From contig MSHL01000022.1 of assembly GCA_001941135.1 (NCBI GenBank), positions 1 to 37,821 of the forward strand: a stretch of 37,821 nucleotides of DNA, written 5' to 3'. Each line of letters starts with the position of its first letter. Within the stretch, counting starts at the first letter, position 1. The DNA comes from Ruminococcus sp. Zagget11. Its GTDB lineage: Bacteria; Bacillota; Clostridia; Oscillospirales; Ruminococcaceae. Made by a program: the position numbers and the translations under genes. Positions 24,241-33,303 of the stretch are shown here, piece by piece. The notes beneath the pieces were generated by a model, which was given only the letters and a program-made list of their open reading frames with translations, searched no databases and was not told where the DNA came from.

Positions 24241-26368
24241 TGACAAAATCCACCTTTCCGCTCGAAATGTCCGTACCTACGCAGCGAACCCTTACCCGCT
24301 GTCCCACGGCGTAAAGCACGACGCCGTCACGGGAAAGGTTGAAAAGCCCGTCAAACTCGTATGTGCCGTCGGGGAGGGTTTCGATTCTGACAAGACCCTC
24401 TACCGTGTTTTCCAGTTGAACGTACATACCGTAATCCGTAACGGAGCAGATTATTCCGTCAAATTCCTCGTCAAGGTGCATACTCATATATTCGGCTATA
24501 TAACAGTCGTCACAGTCCCTTTCCACGTGCATTGCGGTAAGCTCACACTGGGAGGACTGCATTGCGGCGGATTTTGCAAATGCTTCATAGCGCTTTTTTA
24601 TATTCTTTGGGGGAGTTTTGTCGTAGCACAGCTCCGTGAGTATTCTGTGTATTGCAAGATCGGGATAACGCCTGATTGGGGAGGTGAAGTGTGCGTAATC
24701 GTCCAGTACCAAACCAAAGTGACCGAGAGGTTCATCGGCATATTTTGCCTTGGCCATGGAACGGAGAACCAGCGTATTCACAATGGGCGCGGCATCCATT
24801 CCCTTTGCGCTTTCCAGAATCCTTGCAAGATGAACAGGCTTCACCTTGGAAAATTCGGGGAAAGGTATATTCAGCCGTGCTGTTACTTCGTGAAGATCGG
24901 CAATTCTTTCGGGAGAGGGGGATTCGTGTACACGGTAGACAAAGGGAATATCGTTTTCCCGCGCAATTCTTGCGGCACATTCGTTAGCCTTAAGCATAAA
25001 TTCCTCTATAAGGATTTCCGCCGCACCTCTGCTGCGCCGCTGTACGTCCACGCAGACATCGTCATCATTTATAATAAGCTTTGACTCAGCGGTTTCGATT
25101 TGCGGCGCACCCCGCTTGATTTTCTGTGCGGTAAGCTTGTCGGCAAGCTCCTTCATGGTGAAAATACTGTGGATAAGCCCTTTGTATTTTTCGGCTAAAT
25201 CCGCTTCAAGACCGTTTAATTCCTCGCCGCATTCCAGTATGCGGTTTATTTCGCTGTAAACGCCCTTAACCCTTGATCTGATAACGGTTTTGCTGAACTT
25301 GAATTTTACCGTATTGCCCTCGCTGTCAAGCTCCATAAGGCAGGAAAATGCCAGCCTGTCCTCCATCGGGTTAAGAGAGCATATTCCGTTGGAAAGCTCG
25401 GGCGGGAGCATGGGTATAACCTTGTTTGCATAATAAATGGACGTTCCACGAAGAAAAGCATTTTTGTCAAGCTCGCTGTTGGGCTTGACATAGCGTGAAA
25501 CATCGGCAATATGCACACCTAAGCGATAGCCGTCATCCGTTTTGGAAACGCTTACGGCATCGTCAATATCCTTTGTATCCGCGCCGTCTATGGTGAATAT
25601 AATTTCATCGCGCAGGTCAAGGCGGGAGGCTATATCCTTTTCGGTGATACCCATATGCTCACAGTGCTTTGCTTCGTCAATGACCGCTAAGGGAAACTGA
25701 GTTTCTATATCATTCATATACAGCACGGAAAGGGCGCTGCTTACAGCCTTGTCGGCGCTGCCAAAGAGTGCGGTAATTCTGCAGCGGTGTTCCGAGTGAC
25801 GGGTGCCCCGCTCGGTGACCTTCGCCAAAACCTTATCCCCTGCATGAATCGGCATATCCGTGCCGATAACGAGTATTGGATCGCGGCAAAGCTTATCGGG
25901 GCGGACATAGAGCGTATAGCTAACCTGCTCCGCTATTCCGCTGAATTCGGATTGCCCTTCATCGATAACGGAAAGTATCTCCGCTTCGGGGCGTTCATCT
26001 CTGGAGGCTATAAAGGTAGCTAAAACCGTGTCCCCCGGCAAAGCACCGTGAAGGCATTTTCCCGGGACAAAAATCTCGTCAACAGCGTTGCCTGTCGGTT
26101 TGGAGGGCTTGATAAAGCCAAAGGTTTTGTTGATTCTCTCCACAGTGGCAGGGAAGTAGCCCCGTGCCTCTGCGAGAGAAACATTTTTTTGGGATTCAAA
26201 GACCGTACCCTCGCGAACAAGGCGGTTAAGGGCTGTACGGAAGTCGGATTCCTTAATCCGTTTGCCCTTGACTGCCTTAAAAAGCTCTTTTTTGGATAAA
26301 GACTTTTTGCCCTTTTGTTCAAGGACGTTTTTAATGCGCATAGTGCAAATATCTATATTATTTGCCAT
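24233..26368 (-). CDS. rnr: Ribonuclease R
   Basis: 711 residues. Processive 3'-5' exoribonuclease that can unwind structured RNA. An N-terminal helix-turn-helix-like region (KKSLSKKELFKAVKGK) and cold-shock domain (TVERINKTFGFIKPS) lead to the RNB catalytic domain with TIDGADTKDIDDAVSV (metal-binding Asp residues), YANKVIPMLPPELSNGICSL and HFTSPIRRYPDLAIHR. An S1 domain follows (FDGIICSVTDYGMYVQLE). The Lys-rich tail of longer RNase R proteins is absent. The start has AAGGAG at 5 bases. It lies behind secG, a common Firmicutes arrangement, but the usual smpB is replaced by the SUKH gene. Confidence 0.97.
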   Translation of the reverse strand: MANNIDICTMRIKNVLEQKGKKSLSKKELFKAVKGKRIKESDFRTALNRLVREGTVFESQKNVSLAEARGYFPATVERINKTFGFIKPSKPTGNAVDEIFVPGKCLHGALPGDTVLATFIASRDERPEAEILSVIDEGQSEFSGIAEQVSYTLYVRPDKLCRDPILVIGTDMPIHAGDKVLAKVTERGTRHSEHRCRITALFGSADKAVSSALSVLYMNDIETQFPLAVIDEAKHCEHMGITEKDIASRLDLRDEIIFTIDGADTKDIDDAVSVSKTDDGYRLGVHIADVSRYVKPNSELDKNAFLRGTSIYYANKVIPMLPPELSNGICSLNPMEDRLAFSCLMELDSEGNTVKFKFSKTVIRSRVKGVYSEINRILECGEELNGLEADLAEKYKGLIHSIFTMKELADKLTAQKIKRGAPQIETAESKLIINDDDVCVDVQRRSRGAAEILIEEFMLKANECAARIARENDIPFVYRVHESPSPERIADLHEVTARLNIPFPEFSKVKPVHLARILESAKGMDAAPIVNTLVLRSMAKAKYADEPLGHFGLVLDDYAHFTSPIRRYPDLAIHRILTELCYDKTPPKNIKKRYEAFAKSAAMQSSQCELTAMHVERDCDDCYIAEYMSMHLDEEFDGIICSVTDYGMYVQLENTVEGLVRIETLPDGTYEFDGLFNLSRDGVVLYAVGQRVRVRCVGTDISSGKVDFVIV

Positions 26369-26384
26369 ATAAACTCCTTAGTCA

Positions 26385-26424
26385 AAAAGCAAGAAGTCTG
26401 ACTCGCTGCAAACCTCTTGCTTTT
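26385..26424 (-). terminator. Hairpin between secG and rnr (attenuator-like)
   Basis: A 10-bp stem (AAAAGCAAGA, 26385-26394, with 26415-26424) followed on the minus strand by TTTTTGAC directly ahead of the rnr ribosome binding site. It may reduce read-through into rnr or be a processing site. Confidence 0.6.
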
Positions 26425-26439
26425 GGCTGAATGTTTTAA

Positions 26440-26691
26440 TCAAAAAAGTGCAGCAATAATGTTTACCCCTATGGTAACAATAAAGAAAATCGCCGCCATT
26501 ATTTTTGTCAACCGCTCAAGTGCTTTTTCTCTTGTGTTAGCGGAATTTTTTCCGTAAAAGCTGTCGTTATTTGAACCTGAAATAGCTGAGGTCATACCCT
26601 GCTGCTTTTGGGACTGCATAAGGGTGATAACAACGATAAAAACTCCGGTAATAAGCAGCAAAACGCCGCTGACAATTTCAATCACACTCAT
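26440..26691 (-). CDS. secG: Preprotein translocase subunit SecG
   Basis: 83 residues, two membrane segments: VIEIVSGVLLLITGVFIVVITL and KIMAAIFFIVTIGVNIIAALF, joined by a loop containing QSQKQQGMTSAISGSNND, which holds the conserved SecG glycine- and glutamine-rich turn. SecG assists SecA-driven translocation. GGAGGA precedes the ATG, and its own promoter lies upstream. Confidence 0.95.
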   Translation of the reverse strand: MSVIEIVSGVLLLITGVFIVVITLMQSQKQQGMTSAISGSNNDSFYGKNSANTREKALERLTKIMAAIFFIVTIGVNIIAALF

Positions 26692-26744
26692 TATCTTTTA
26701 TTCCTCCGCACACGTAAGTAATTAAGAATATCAAACCACCATAT

Positions 26745-26773
26745 AGTATAACACAAATAAATTGATTTTGCAA
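26745..26773 (-). promoter_or_regulatory. Promoter of secG
   Basis: TTGCAA (26773-26768), 17-base spacer and TATACT (26750-26745) on the minus strand, about 55 bases before the start codon. Confidence 0.65.
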
Positions 26774-26892
26774 GGGGTTTGGGAGATTTTTTTATTTTTT
26801 TACGAATTTTTAATGTGGAGCGGTTCTCACACACCGCATATTAACATTTACAGGCTGTCCGATTTTAATTGATATACACTTTTTTAATCAGC

Positions 26893-26946
26893 CCCTTGAC
26901 AAATACCGTCAAGGGTGCTATACTTGAAAATAGTTAACAGTGTTAA
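26893..26946 (+). promoter_or_regulatory. Promoter with two palindromic operators before the broken marR
   Basis: TTGACA (26896-26901), 17-base spacer and TATACT (26919-26924). An 8-bp inverted repeat CCCTTGAC/GTCAAGGG (26893-26900, 26908-26915) covers the -35 box, and a second palindrome TTAACA-G-TGTTAA (26934-26946) lies just after the start site. Both are placed as MarR-type repressor sites would be, but which is bound is inference. Confidence 0.6.
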
Positions 26947-26968
26947 ATATTTTTGCGGAGGTGTTATA

Positions 26969-27426
26969 ATGGGAAAATCACAGGAGGAAATTACCTTAAT
27001 GCTGCTGAGCACACTGAAGAGGATATATTTCGGGAAATCCGCCCGTGAGCTTGCGGAGTTTTTGCAGGGGGAAATGAAAGCTCTCAGCTATATTTGCAAC
27101 AGATGTGAGGGGGAAATTCTCCCAGGAAAAATTGCCGCCGATTTGGAAATGACAGGGGCAGAGTTGCGGGCATACTGCGCACACTGGAAAAGAAAGGATT
27201 TATTAACCGCAGACGCGCCGAGGACGACCGCCGAAAAATATTGGTGACACCCACAGAGGCAGGGCGCAGTTATATTGCCGAAAAGACTGATGTGCTGATA
27301 AACATACTGTCGGCAGTTGTTGGCAGGATAGGCGAAAAGGAGGCTCTACAGCTTGTAGCTTCGCTGGATCTGTGGAACACTGCCTACACCGATGTGGCAC
27401 TTTCGGAAGCAAATACAGATGAATAA
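26969..27426 (+). pseudogene. MarR-family transcription regulator, frameshifted
   Basis: The ATG follows GGAGG at 7 bases. The first frame reads MGKSQEEITLMLLSTLKRI ... LPGKIAADLEMTGA and then leaves the family pattern near 27161. The frame shifted by one base continues VAGILRTLEKKGFINRR, then the winged-helix wing AEDDRRKILVTPTEAGR, and a dimerisation helix to a TAA at 27424-27426. Loss of one base near 27159-27163 (GCAGAG instead of, for example, GCAAGAG) explains it. The joined product would be about 152 residues, normal for MarR. It is followed directly by glgB. A sequencing error is possible. Confidence 0.82.
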
Positions 27427-27451
27427 TAAACAACGGGAGCTTTGTGATATT

Positions 27452-29239
27452 ATGGATATGCATGAATTTTATATGGGAAATGTTTTTGATGCTTATAACT
27501 TCTTTGGCGCACACTGTGATACCGAGGGGACTACGTTCCGCACCCTTGCCCCTGCCGCACAGCGTGTCACTATAATAGGCGAGTGGACAGACTGGCAGGA
27601 GGAGGATATGGAAAAGCAGGGGACTGTGTATTTCTATTATTCCCCCAAGGCTCGAAAGGGTATGATGTATAAATACGTTATTTATTCCGCCGAGGGACGG
27701 GTGGAGCATTGCGACCCCTACGGCTTCGGTATGGAGCTGCGCCCCGCTTTCGCCTCGATTATAACGGATCTGTGGGAATATCGTTTCCATGATGAAAAAT
27801 GGTTGGCAAAGCGCACCAAGAACTATGACTCGCCTATGAATATATACGAGGTTCATTTAGGGTCATGGAGGACTAATCCGAACAATGAAAACGGTTGGTA
27901 TACATATTCGGAGATTGCCGACAGTCTTATAAACTATGTTAAACAGCATGGCTATACGCATATAGAGTTTATGCCCCTTTCGGAGCATCCCGCCGACTGC
28001 TCATGGGGGTATCAGAATACAGGCTTTTTTGCCCCTACATCACGTTATGGTACGGCGGCACAGCTTATGGAGCTTGTGGATAAGTGCCATAAAAACGATA
28101 TAGGGGTAATAATGGACTTTGTTCCCGTGCATTTTGCGCTGGACGGCTACGCCCTTGCAAAATATGACGGCAGCTGCCTTTATGAGTACCCGAGCGGAGA
28201 TGTGGGACACAGCGAATGGGGAACCTGTAACTTTATCCACTCCCGCCGTGAGGTGTGCTGCTTTCTCCAATCGGCGGCGAATTACTGGCTTGAGGTGTTC
28301 CACTTTGACGGACTGAGAATGGACGCCATAAGCAGGGCGATATATTGGCAGGGCGAGCCGTCAAGAGGCGTGAACGGCTGTACGGTGGATTTTATCAAGA
28401 AGATGAACGAGGGCTTGCACAAAAGACACCCCTCGGCAATGCTTATAGCGGAGGATTCCGCCTCTTTCCCAAAAATAACAGCACCGGTGGAATACGGCGG
28501 TCTGGGCTTTGACTACAAGTGGGATCTGGGCTGGATGAACGACACACTGGACTATTTCCGCACCCCGCCCGCAGAGCGTAAGGAGCAGCACAACAAGCTT
28601 ACATTTTCCATGTCATATTTTTATAACGAGCTGTATCTTCTGCCCTTTTCCCACGATGAAAACGTACACGGCAAAGCGACGATAATACAGAAAATGTGGG
28701 GCGACTATGAGGAGAAATTCCCGCAGGCAAGGGCAATGTATATGTATATGTACACTCACCCCGGAAAAAAGCTGAGCTTTATGGGCGGAGAGATAGCCCA
28801 GTTCAGAGAGTGGGACGAAAAGCGGGAGCAGGACTGGGATATACTGAAATATCCCGCACATGACAGCTTTAGCAGATATATGAGCGACCTGTCGGCACTT
28901 TACCTGAATCACACCGCTTTAAACTGTGAGGAGTACAGCATGAGCGCCTTTAAATGGCTGCTTGCGGACGAGTGTGACACCTCGGTATACGCTTATGAAA
29001 GGTCAAGCGGCGGAGAGAGGGTAATTTGTATATTCAACTTCTCGGACAAGCCGCAAAAAGCGGTATTTAAGGGCGATGACTACAGTAGGCTTAGGGAAAT
29101 ACTGAACAGCGACAGGGATGTTTACGGGGGAAACACACATTTTGAAAGGTACGGTACAGTATCGGCCGACAGCAAGGGGATATTCGGTATAAAAATGCAG
29201 CCCTTTTCGGGGAGAGTGTTTCAATCGGTTAATAAGTAG
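27452..29239 (+). CDS. glgB: 1,4-alpha-glucan branching enzyme (GH13)
   Basis: About 595 residues. It makes alpha-1,6 branches in glycogen. A CBM48-type N-terminal domain (TTFRTLAPAAQRVTIIGEWTDW) is followed by the GH13 barrel: IYEVHLGSWR, DFVPVHF, FDGLRMDAIS (nucleophile Asp), LIAEDS (acid/base Glu) and FSHDENVHG (third carboxylate). The C-terminal beta domain ends RVFQSVNK. Start uncertain: ATG 27452 has GGGAG 12 bases upstream; ATG 27419 overlaps the marR end. It is shorter than E. coli GlgB, as in many Firmicutes. No other glg gene is present here. It shares the message of the broken marR and ends before a terminator. Confidence 0.95.
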   Translation: MDMHEFYMGNVFDAYNFFGAHCDTEGTTFRTLAPAAQRVTIIGEWTDWQEEDMEKQGTVYFYYSPKARKGMMYKYVIYSAEGRVEHCDPYGFGMELRPAFASIITDLWEYRFHDEKWLAKRTKNYDSPMNIYEVHLGSWRTNPNNENGWYTYSEIADSLINYVKQHGYTHIEFMPLSEHPADCSWGYQNTGFFAPTSRYGTAAQLMELVDKCHKNDIGVIMDFVPVHFALDGYALAKYDGSCLYEYPSGDVGHSEWGTCNFIHSRREVCCFLQSAANYWLEVFHFDGLRMDAISRAIYWQGEPSRGVNGCTVDFIKKMNEGLHKRHPSAMLIAEDSASFPKITAPVEYGGLGFDYKWDLGWMNDTLDYFRTPPAERKEQHNKLTFSMSYFYNELYLLPFSHDENVHGKATIIQKMWGDYEEKFPQARAMYMYMYTHPGKKLSFMGGEIAQFREWDEKREQDWDILKYPAHDSFSRYMSDLSALYLNHTALNCEEYSMSAFKWLLADECDTSVYAYERSSGGERVICIFNFSDKPQKAVFKGDDYSRLREILNSDRDVYGGNTHFERYGTVSADSKGIFGIKMQPFSGRVFQSVNK

Positions 29240-29302
29240 CAGCGCCCTGTCATTCAACGGATAATCGAGAGGATAGCGGTCAAAAGCTATAAAATGGTAA
29301 AT

Positions 29303-29336
29303 AAAAGCGGCTTCTGCATGGGCGGGAGCCGCTTTT
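29303..29336 (+). terminator. Terminator after glgB
   Basis: A 10-bp stem (AAAAGCGGCT, 29303-29312, with 29327-29336), 14-base loop, then TTTTTG. It separates glgB from the heat-shock operon. Confidence 0.75.
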
Positions 29337-29404
29337 TGCGGTAAACCCAAGGCTGTACTGACAAAAAAATTGACAACTGTATCAAATTTTTTTTGAAAAA
29401 ACAC

Positions 29405-29432
29405 TTGACAAGCGGAAAAAAAGGTGTATAAT
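29405..29432 (+). promoter_or_regulatory. Promoter of the hrcA operon
   Basis: Perfect TTGACA (29405-29410) and TATAAT (29427-29432), spacer 16 bases. The CIRCE operator begins five bases after the -10 box, at the expected transcription start. Confidence 0.85.
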
Positions 29433-29436
29433 ATAA

Positions 29437-29463
29437 TTAGCACTCAAAAAGGATGAGTGCTAA
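29437..29463 (+). promoter_or_regulatory. CIRCE operator (HrcA binding site)
   Basis: A perfect consensus TTAGCACTC-N9-GAGTGCTAA. HrcA binds it and represses the operon until heat shock. A further half-site, AGTGCTAAC, lies at 29479-29487. Confidence 0.97.
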
Positions 29464-29564
29464 CACATATCTTATTGAAGTGCTAACAAAGGACACTTGC
29501 AGTAGGAAATCGGTGTTGTATCACGCATTATCGGCTGAGGATAGGAAAAGGTGGTGGTTGTACT

Positions 29565-30608
29565 GTGGACGACAGGAAATTGAAAATACTTGCCGCTGTG
29601 GTTGATGAGTATATTACCACCGGAGAGCCTGTTGGTTCAAAGACTATTTCCGCCAAAATCAATATAAAGGTATCTCCCGCAACCATACGAAATGATATGG
29701 TGGTTCTGGAGCAGCTGGGATACCTTGAACAGCCCCACACATCGGCGGGACGAATACCCACCTATCAGGGATATAAGCTGTATATTGAAAGGCTTATGCC
29801 GGAAACGTCCCTTTCCGATGAGGAAAAGCATAGGCTTGATGCTATGCTGGAGCAGGAAACGCCTACGGAGGACGCTCTCATTGACAAGGCGGTAAACGCT
29901 CTTGCGGAGATTACCCACTGTACGGCGATAGCGTCAAACAGCTCTCCCCAGTTTTCGGTTATTACAAAGGTGGACGTAATTCCTACGGGAAAGCGAATGT
30001 ATGTGCTGCTTATGATAACCTCTTCGGGCGATATTAAAAACAAGGTTTGTCGGCTGGAGTTTGATCTGACCCATGAACAGCTTAGCTTTTTCAACGAGTT
30101 TATGACCGAGAACCTAAGCGGCGTGGCTGTGGAAAGCTTGTCCGAGGAGATTATGGAACACCTTGCGGAGGCAATGGGAACGTATATGCTGACCCTTACC
30201 CCTTTGCTTAACGGTGTAAGAGAGCTTGCCAAGGGATTTATGAACGCCGATGTTAAGCTGAGCGGCGAAAAAAATCTGCTTTCCAGGGACGATATAAAAA
30301 CAGAAGAGATGATTGAGCTTATTGAACAGAAAAATGAGCTTTCAAAGCTGCTTGACGACAGCTTCAGCGGCTTGCAGGTCATGTTCGGAAACGATGGCGG
30401 ATTTGTGGTCAGCAATTCAAGCTTTATAGTTTCAAAGCTGAAAAAGGGTTCAAAAACAGTGGGTTCACTGGGGCTTATAGGCCCTTTAAGGCTTAACTAT
30501 TCAAAGGTTATACCCTATATCGAATATCTTGCCGATAAAATAAACGAGCTTATGGCGGAGGATGATGTTCCGCGGCTTGAGGCGGGTGACGATGATATGC
30601 CGAAGTAG
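29565..30608 (+). CDS. hrcA: Heat-inducible transcription repressor HrcA
   Basis: 347 residues. A winged-helix N-terminal domain contains LGYLEQPHTSAGRIPTYQGY, the family signature, after EYITTGEPVGSKT; the middle and C-terminal parts (GLQVMFGND; SLGLIGPLRLNYSKVIPYIEYL) are standard. It represses this operon through CIRCE and depends on GroE or DnaK for folding. The start is GTG 29565, with AAAGGTGG 10 bases upstream. grpE follows after 33 bases. Confidence 0.97.
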   Translation: MDDRKLKILAAVVDEYITTGEPVGSKTISAKINIKVSPATIRNDMVVLEQLGYLEQPHTSAGRIPTYQGYKLYIERLMPETSLSDEEKHRLDAMLEQETPTEDALIDKAVNALAEITHCTAIASNSSPQFSVITKVDVIPTGKRMYVLLMITSSGDIKNKVCRLEFDLTHEQLSFFNEFMTENLSGVAVESLSEEIMEHLAEAMGTYMLTLTPLLNGVRELAKGFMNADVKLSGEKNLLSRDDIKTEEMIELIEQKNELSKLLDDSFSGLQVMFGNDGGFVVSNSSFIVSKLKKGSKTVGSLGLIGPLRLNYSKVIPYIEYLADKINELMAEDDVPRLEAGDDDMPK

Positions 30609-30641
30609 TTGGTGAAAGGACGGAAAGGAGCTTATACCCGA

Positions 30642-31238
30642 ATGAGTGAAAATACGGTTCAGGACGAAGAAAAGATAGAGCAGGAGAGCGCCGAGGAAGC
30701 CGATACAGCTGCCGAAAGCACGGAAAGCGAGGCTGCTGCCGAGAGTGAAGCGGCGGAGGACAATCCCCCCGAAAAGTCAGCGGAGGATCTGCTCAAGGAA
30801 GAAAACGAAAAGCTGAAAGCGGAGCTTGCGGCTCAACAGGATAAATATTTGCGGCTTGACGCAGAATATTATAATTACCGCACGCGCTCTCTTAAGGAAA
30901 AGCAGGATGCCCATGATGAGGCTATTATAAAGACGATGACGGAAATTCTTCCGGTTATCGATAACTTTGAAAGGGCTGTTGCCGCACAGACAGAGGACGT
31001 TACCTACAAAAAGGGCGTTGAAATGATTTTGCGGCAATATATGGATATCCTTGCAAAGCTGGGTATTGAGGAAATTAAGGCGGAGGGCGAGCCCTTTGAT
31101 CCAAATCTGCACAATGCGGTAACCCAGGTTACAGATGAAAGCCTTGGGGATAACGTAGTGGCGCAGGTTCTGCAAAAGGGATATACCCTTGACAAGAAAG
31201 TACTTCGGCACGCAATGGTATGCGTTGCTAACCCGTAA
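30642..31238 (+). CDS. grpE: Nucleotide exchange factor GrpE
   Basis: 198 residues from ATG 30642, with AAAGGAG 11 bases before it. A highly acidic N-terminal tail rich in Glu and Ala (20 to 60) leads into a long coiled coil (EENEKLKAELAAQQDKYLRL) and the C-terminal beta domain with FDPNLHNAVTQV and VLQKGYTLDKKVLRHAMV. GrpE speeds ADP release from DnaK. Confidence 0.97.
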   Translation: MSENTVQDEEKIEQESAEEADTAAESTESEAAAESEAAEDNPPEKSAEDLLKEENEKLKAELAAQQDKYLRLDAEYYNYRTRSLKEKQDAHDEAIIKTMTEILPVIDNFERAVAAQTEDVTYKKGVEMILRQYMDILAKLGIEEIKAEGEPFDPNLHNAVTQVTDESLGDNVVAQVLQKGYTLDKKVLRHAMVCVANP

Positions 31239-31307
31239 CAAATTCAGTATATATCACGTCGGAATACAGACATAGTTTCGGCGGTGCAAATGGAAAGGAT
31301 GATTTTT

Positions 31308-33149
31308 ATGTCGAAGATTATAGGTATAGACCTTGGTACAACCAATTCATGCGTAGCGGTAATGGAGGGCGGTAACGCAACCGTTATCACAAACTCCGAG
31401 GGTGCAAGAACCACCCCGTCTGTTGTCGGCTTTACCAAGACAGGCGAAAGACTTATAGGTCAGGTCGCTAAGCGTCAAGCGGTAACAAATGCGGGGAGAA
31501 CCGTTTCCTCAATCAAGCGTCATATGGGCAGCGATTATAAAGTATCCATTGACGGAAAGATGTATACTCCCCAGGAAATATCCTCAATGATATTGACGAA
31601 GCTTAAAAATGATGCGGAAAGCTATATCGGCGAGCCTGTAACCGAGGCTGTAATTACCGTTCCCGCGTACTTCACCGATGCCCAAAGACAGGCGACAAAG
31701 GACGCAGGTCAGATTGCGGGACTTAACGTAAAGAGAATTATTAACGAGCCTACGGCTGCTGCTCTTTCCTACGGTATCGATAAGGAGGACGACCAGACCA
31801 TTATGGTTTACGACCTGGGCGGCGGTACATTCGATGTTTCCATAATCGAGATGGGCGACGGCGTTCAGGAGGTTAAGGCTACTGCCGGAAATAACCATTT
31901 GGGTGGCGATGATTTCGACCAGAGAATAATCAACTGGATGCTGGAATCCTTTAAGAAGTCGGACGGAATTGACCTTTCCGGCGATAAAATGGCTATGCAA
32001 AGACTCAAGGAGGCTGCCGAAAAGTCCAAGATTGAGCTTTCCTCCACGGCTACCTCTATGATTAATCTGCCCTACATCACAGCAGATGCGGCAGGTCCTA
32101 AGCATATGGAGCTTACCCTTACCCTTGCAAAGTTCAACGAGCTTACCAACGACCTTGTGGAATCCACTATGGGACCCGTAAAGCAGGCGCTTTCCGATGC
32201 GGGACTTTCTCCCTCGGATATTTCCAAGGTGCTTATGGTCGGCGGTTCTTCCAGAATACCCGCCGTTCAGGAGGCTGTTAAGAAGTTTATGGGCAAAGAG
32301 CCTTTCAAGGGCATTAACCCCGATGAGTGCGTTGCTCTCGGCGCTGCGCTTCAGGGCGGTGTGTTCACAGGCGATATTACCGGCATGGTACTGCGAGATG
32401 TAACTCCTCTTTCGCTGGGAATTGAAACCGCAGGCGGTATCTGCACAAAGATGATTGAGAGAAACAAGGCTATTCCTATTAAGCACAGCCAAGTATTCTC
32501 CACCTATGCAGACAATCAGACCGCTGTTGATATCAGAATACTCCAGGGCGAAAGAGAATTTGCCAAGGATAATAAGGAGCTGGGTATATTCCGTCTTGAC
32601 GGCATTGCACCCGCACCCAGAGGTATTCCTCAGATTGAAGTAACCTTTGATATAGACTCCAACGGTATCGTACACGTTTCCGCAAAGGATTTGGGCACGG
32701 GCAAGGAGCAGAATATCACCATTCAGTCCTCCTCCAATATGTCCAAGTCGGATATTGACAAGGCTGTTGAAGAGGCTGAAAGATATGCCGAGGAGGATAA
32801 GAAGCGCAAGGAAGAGGTTGATATTAAAAATCAGGCTGATTCCATGGTATTCCAGACCGAAAAGACACTTTCCGATTTTGGCGACAAGGTAAGCGAAAGC
32901 GAAAAAGCGCCTGTTCAGGCTAAGGTTGACGAGTTGAAGAAAGCTATTGAAAGCGGAAATACCGCTGAGATGAAGGAAAAGACCGACGAGCTGCAAAAGG
33001 CTGTTTATGAGCTTTCCTCCAAGGTATACCAGGCAGCGGGCGCGCAGGCTCAGCAGCAGGGCGATAACGGTGCGGCTCAGCAGTATGATAACAGTCAGAG
33101 CCAAAGCGATGACGGCTTCGTTGACGGCGAGTTTACCGAAAAGAACTAA
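31308..33149 (+). CDS. dnaK: Chaperone DnaK (Hsp70)
   Basis: 613 residues from ATG 31308, with GGAAAGG upstream. The ATPase domain has [30 protein letters not shown] and [17 protein letters not shown]. The substrate domain begins near [15 protein letters not shown]. The C-terminus is a Gln-rich linker ending [14 protein letters not shown]. It lacks the 24-residue N-terminal loop of Gram-negative DnaK, as expected for Firmicutes. Confidence 0.99.
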   Translation: MSKIIGIDLGTTNSCVAVMEGGNATVITNSEGARTTPSVVGFTKTGERLIGQVAKRQAVTNAGRTVSSIKRHMGSDYKVSIDGKMYTPQEISSMILTKLKNDAESYIGEPVTEAVITVPAYFTDAQRQATKDAGQIAGLNVKRIINEPTAAALSYGIDKEDDQTIMVYDLGGGTFDVSIIEMGDGVQEVKATAGNNHLGGDDFDQRIINWMLESFKKSDGIDLSGDKMAMQRLKEAAEKSKIELSSTATSMINLPYITADAAGPKHMELTLTLAKFNELTNDLVESTMGPVKQALSDAGLSPSDISKVLMVGGSSRIPAVQEAVKKFMGKEPFKGINPDECVALGAALQGGVFTGDITGMVLRDVTPLSLGIETAGGICTKMIERNKAIPIKHSQVFSTYADNQTAVDIRILQGEREFAKDNKELGIFRLDGIAPAPRGIPQIEVTFDIDSNGIVHVSAKDLGTGKEQNITIQSSSNMSKSDIDKAVEEAERYAEEDKKRKEEVDIKNQADSMVFQTEKTLSDFGDKVSESEKAPVQAKVDELKKAIESGNTAEMKEKTDELQKAVYELSSKVYQAAGAQAQQQGDNGAAQQYDNSQSQSDDGFVDGEFTEKN

Positions 33150-33303
33150 AATTTAACGTAAGAGCATCAATGGGCAATTAGCAATGAATTTATTGCTAAT
33201 TGTTCGTTGCGCGTTAATGTAATTAGGGCAATACCGCACAATACCGACAGGTAAAAAGCTGTTATGCGGTTGTTTCCCTAAGTTGCCGCAAGGGGGCATG
33301 AAT
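33150..33303 (+). other. dnaK-dnaJ intergenic region with hairpin
   Basis: A perfect 11-bp stem (CAATTAGCAAT, 33175-33185, with 33192-33202) with possible outer pairing of TTTAACG with CGTTAATG. It has no U-run, so it is more likely a processing or stability element than a terminator. dnaJ probably depends on read-through. Confidence 0.6.

Noticed and set aside
26915-26968. Upstream extension of the marR frame to 26915
   Set aside because: It would start inside the promoter; ATG 26969 has a GGAGG site at the right distance.
31584-33104. A 506-codon frame antisense to dnaK
   Set aside because: A shadow of the strongly biased dnaK coding frame; no family features in its translation.
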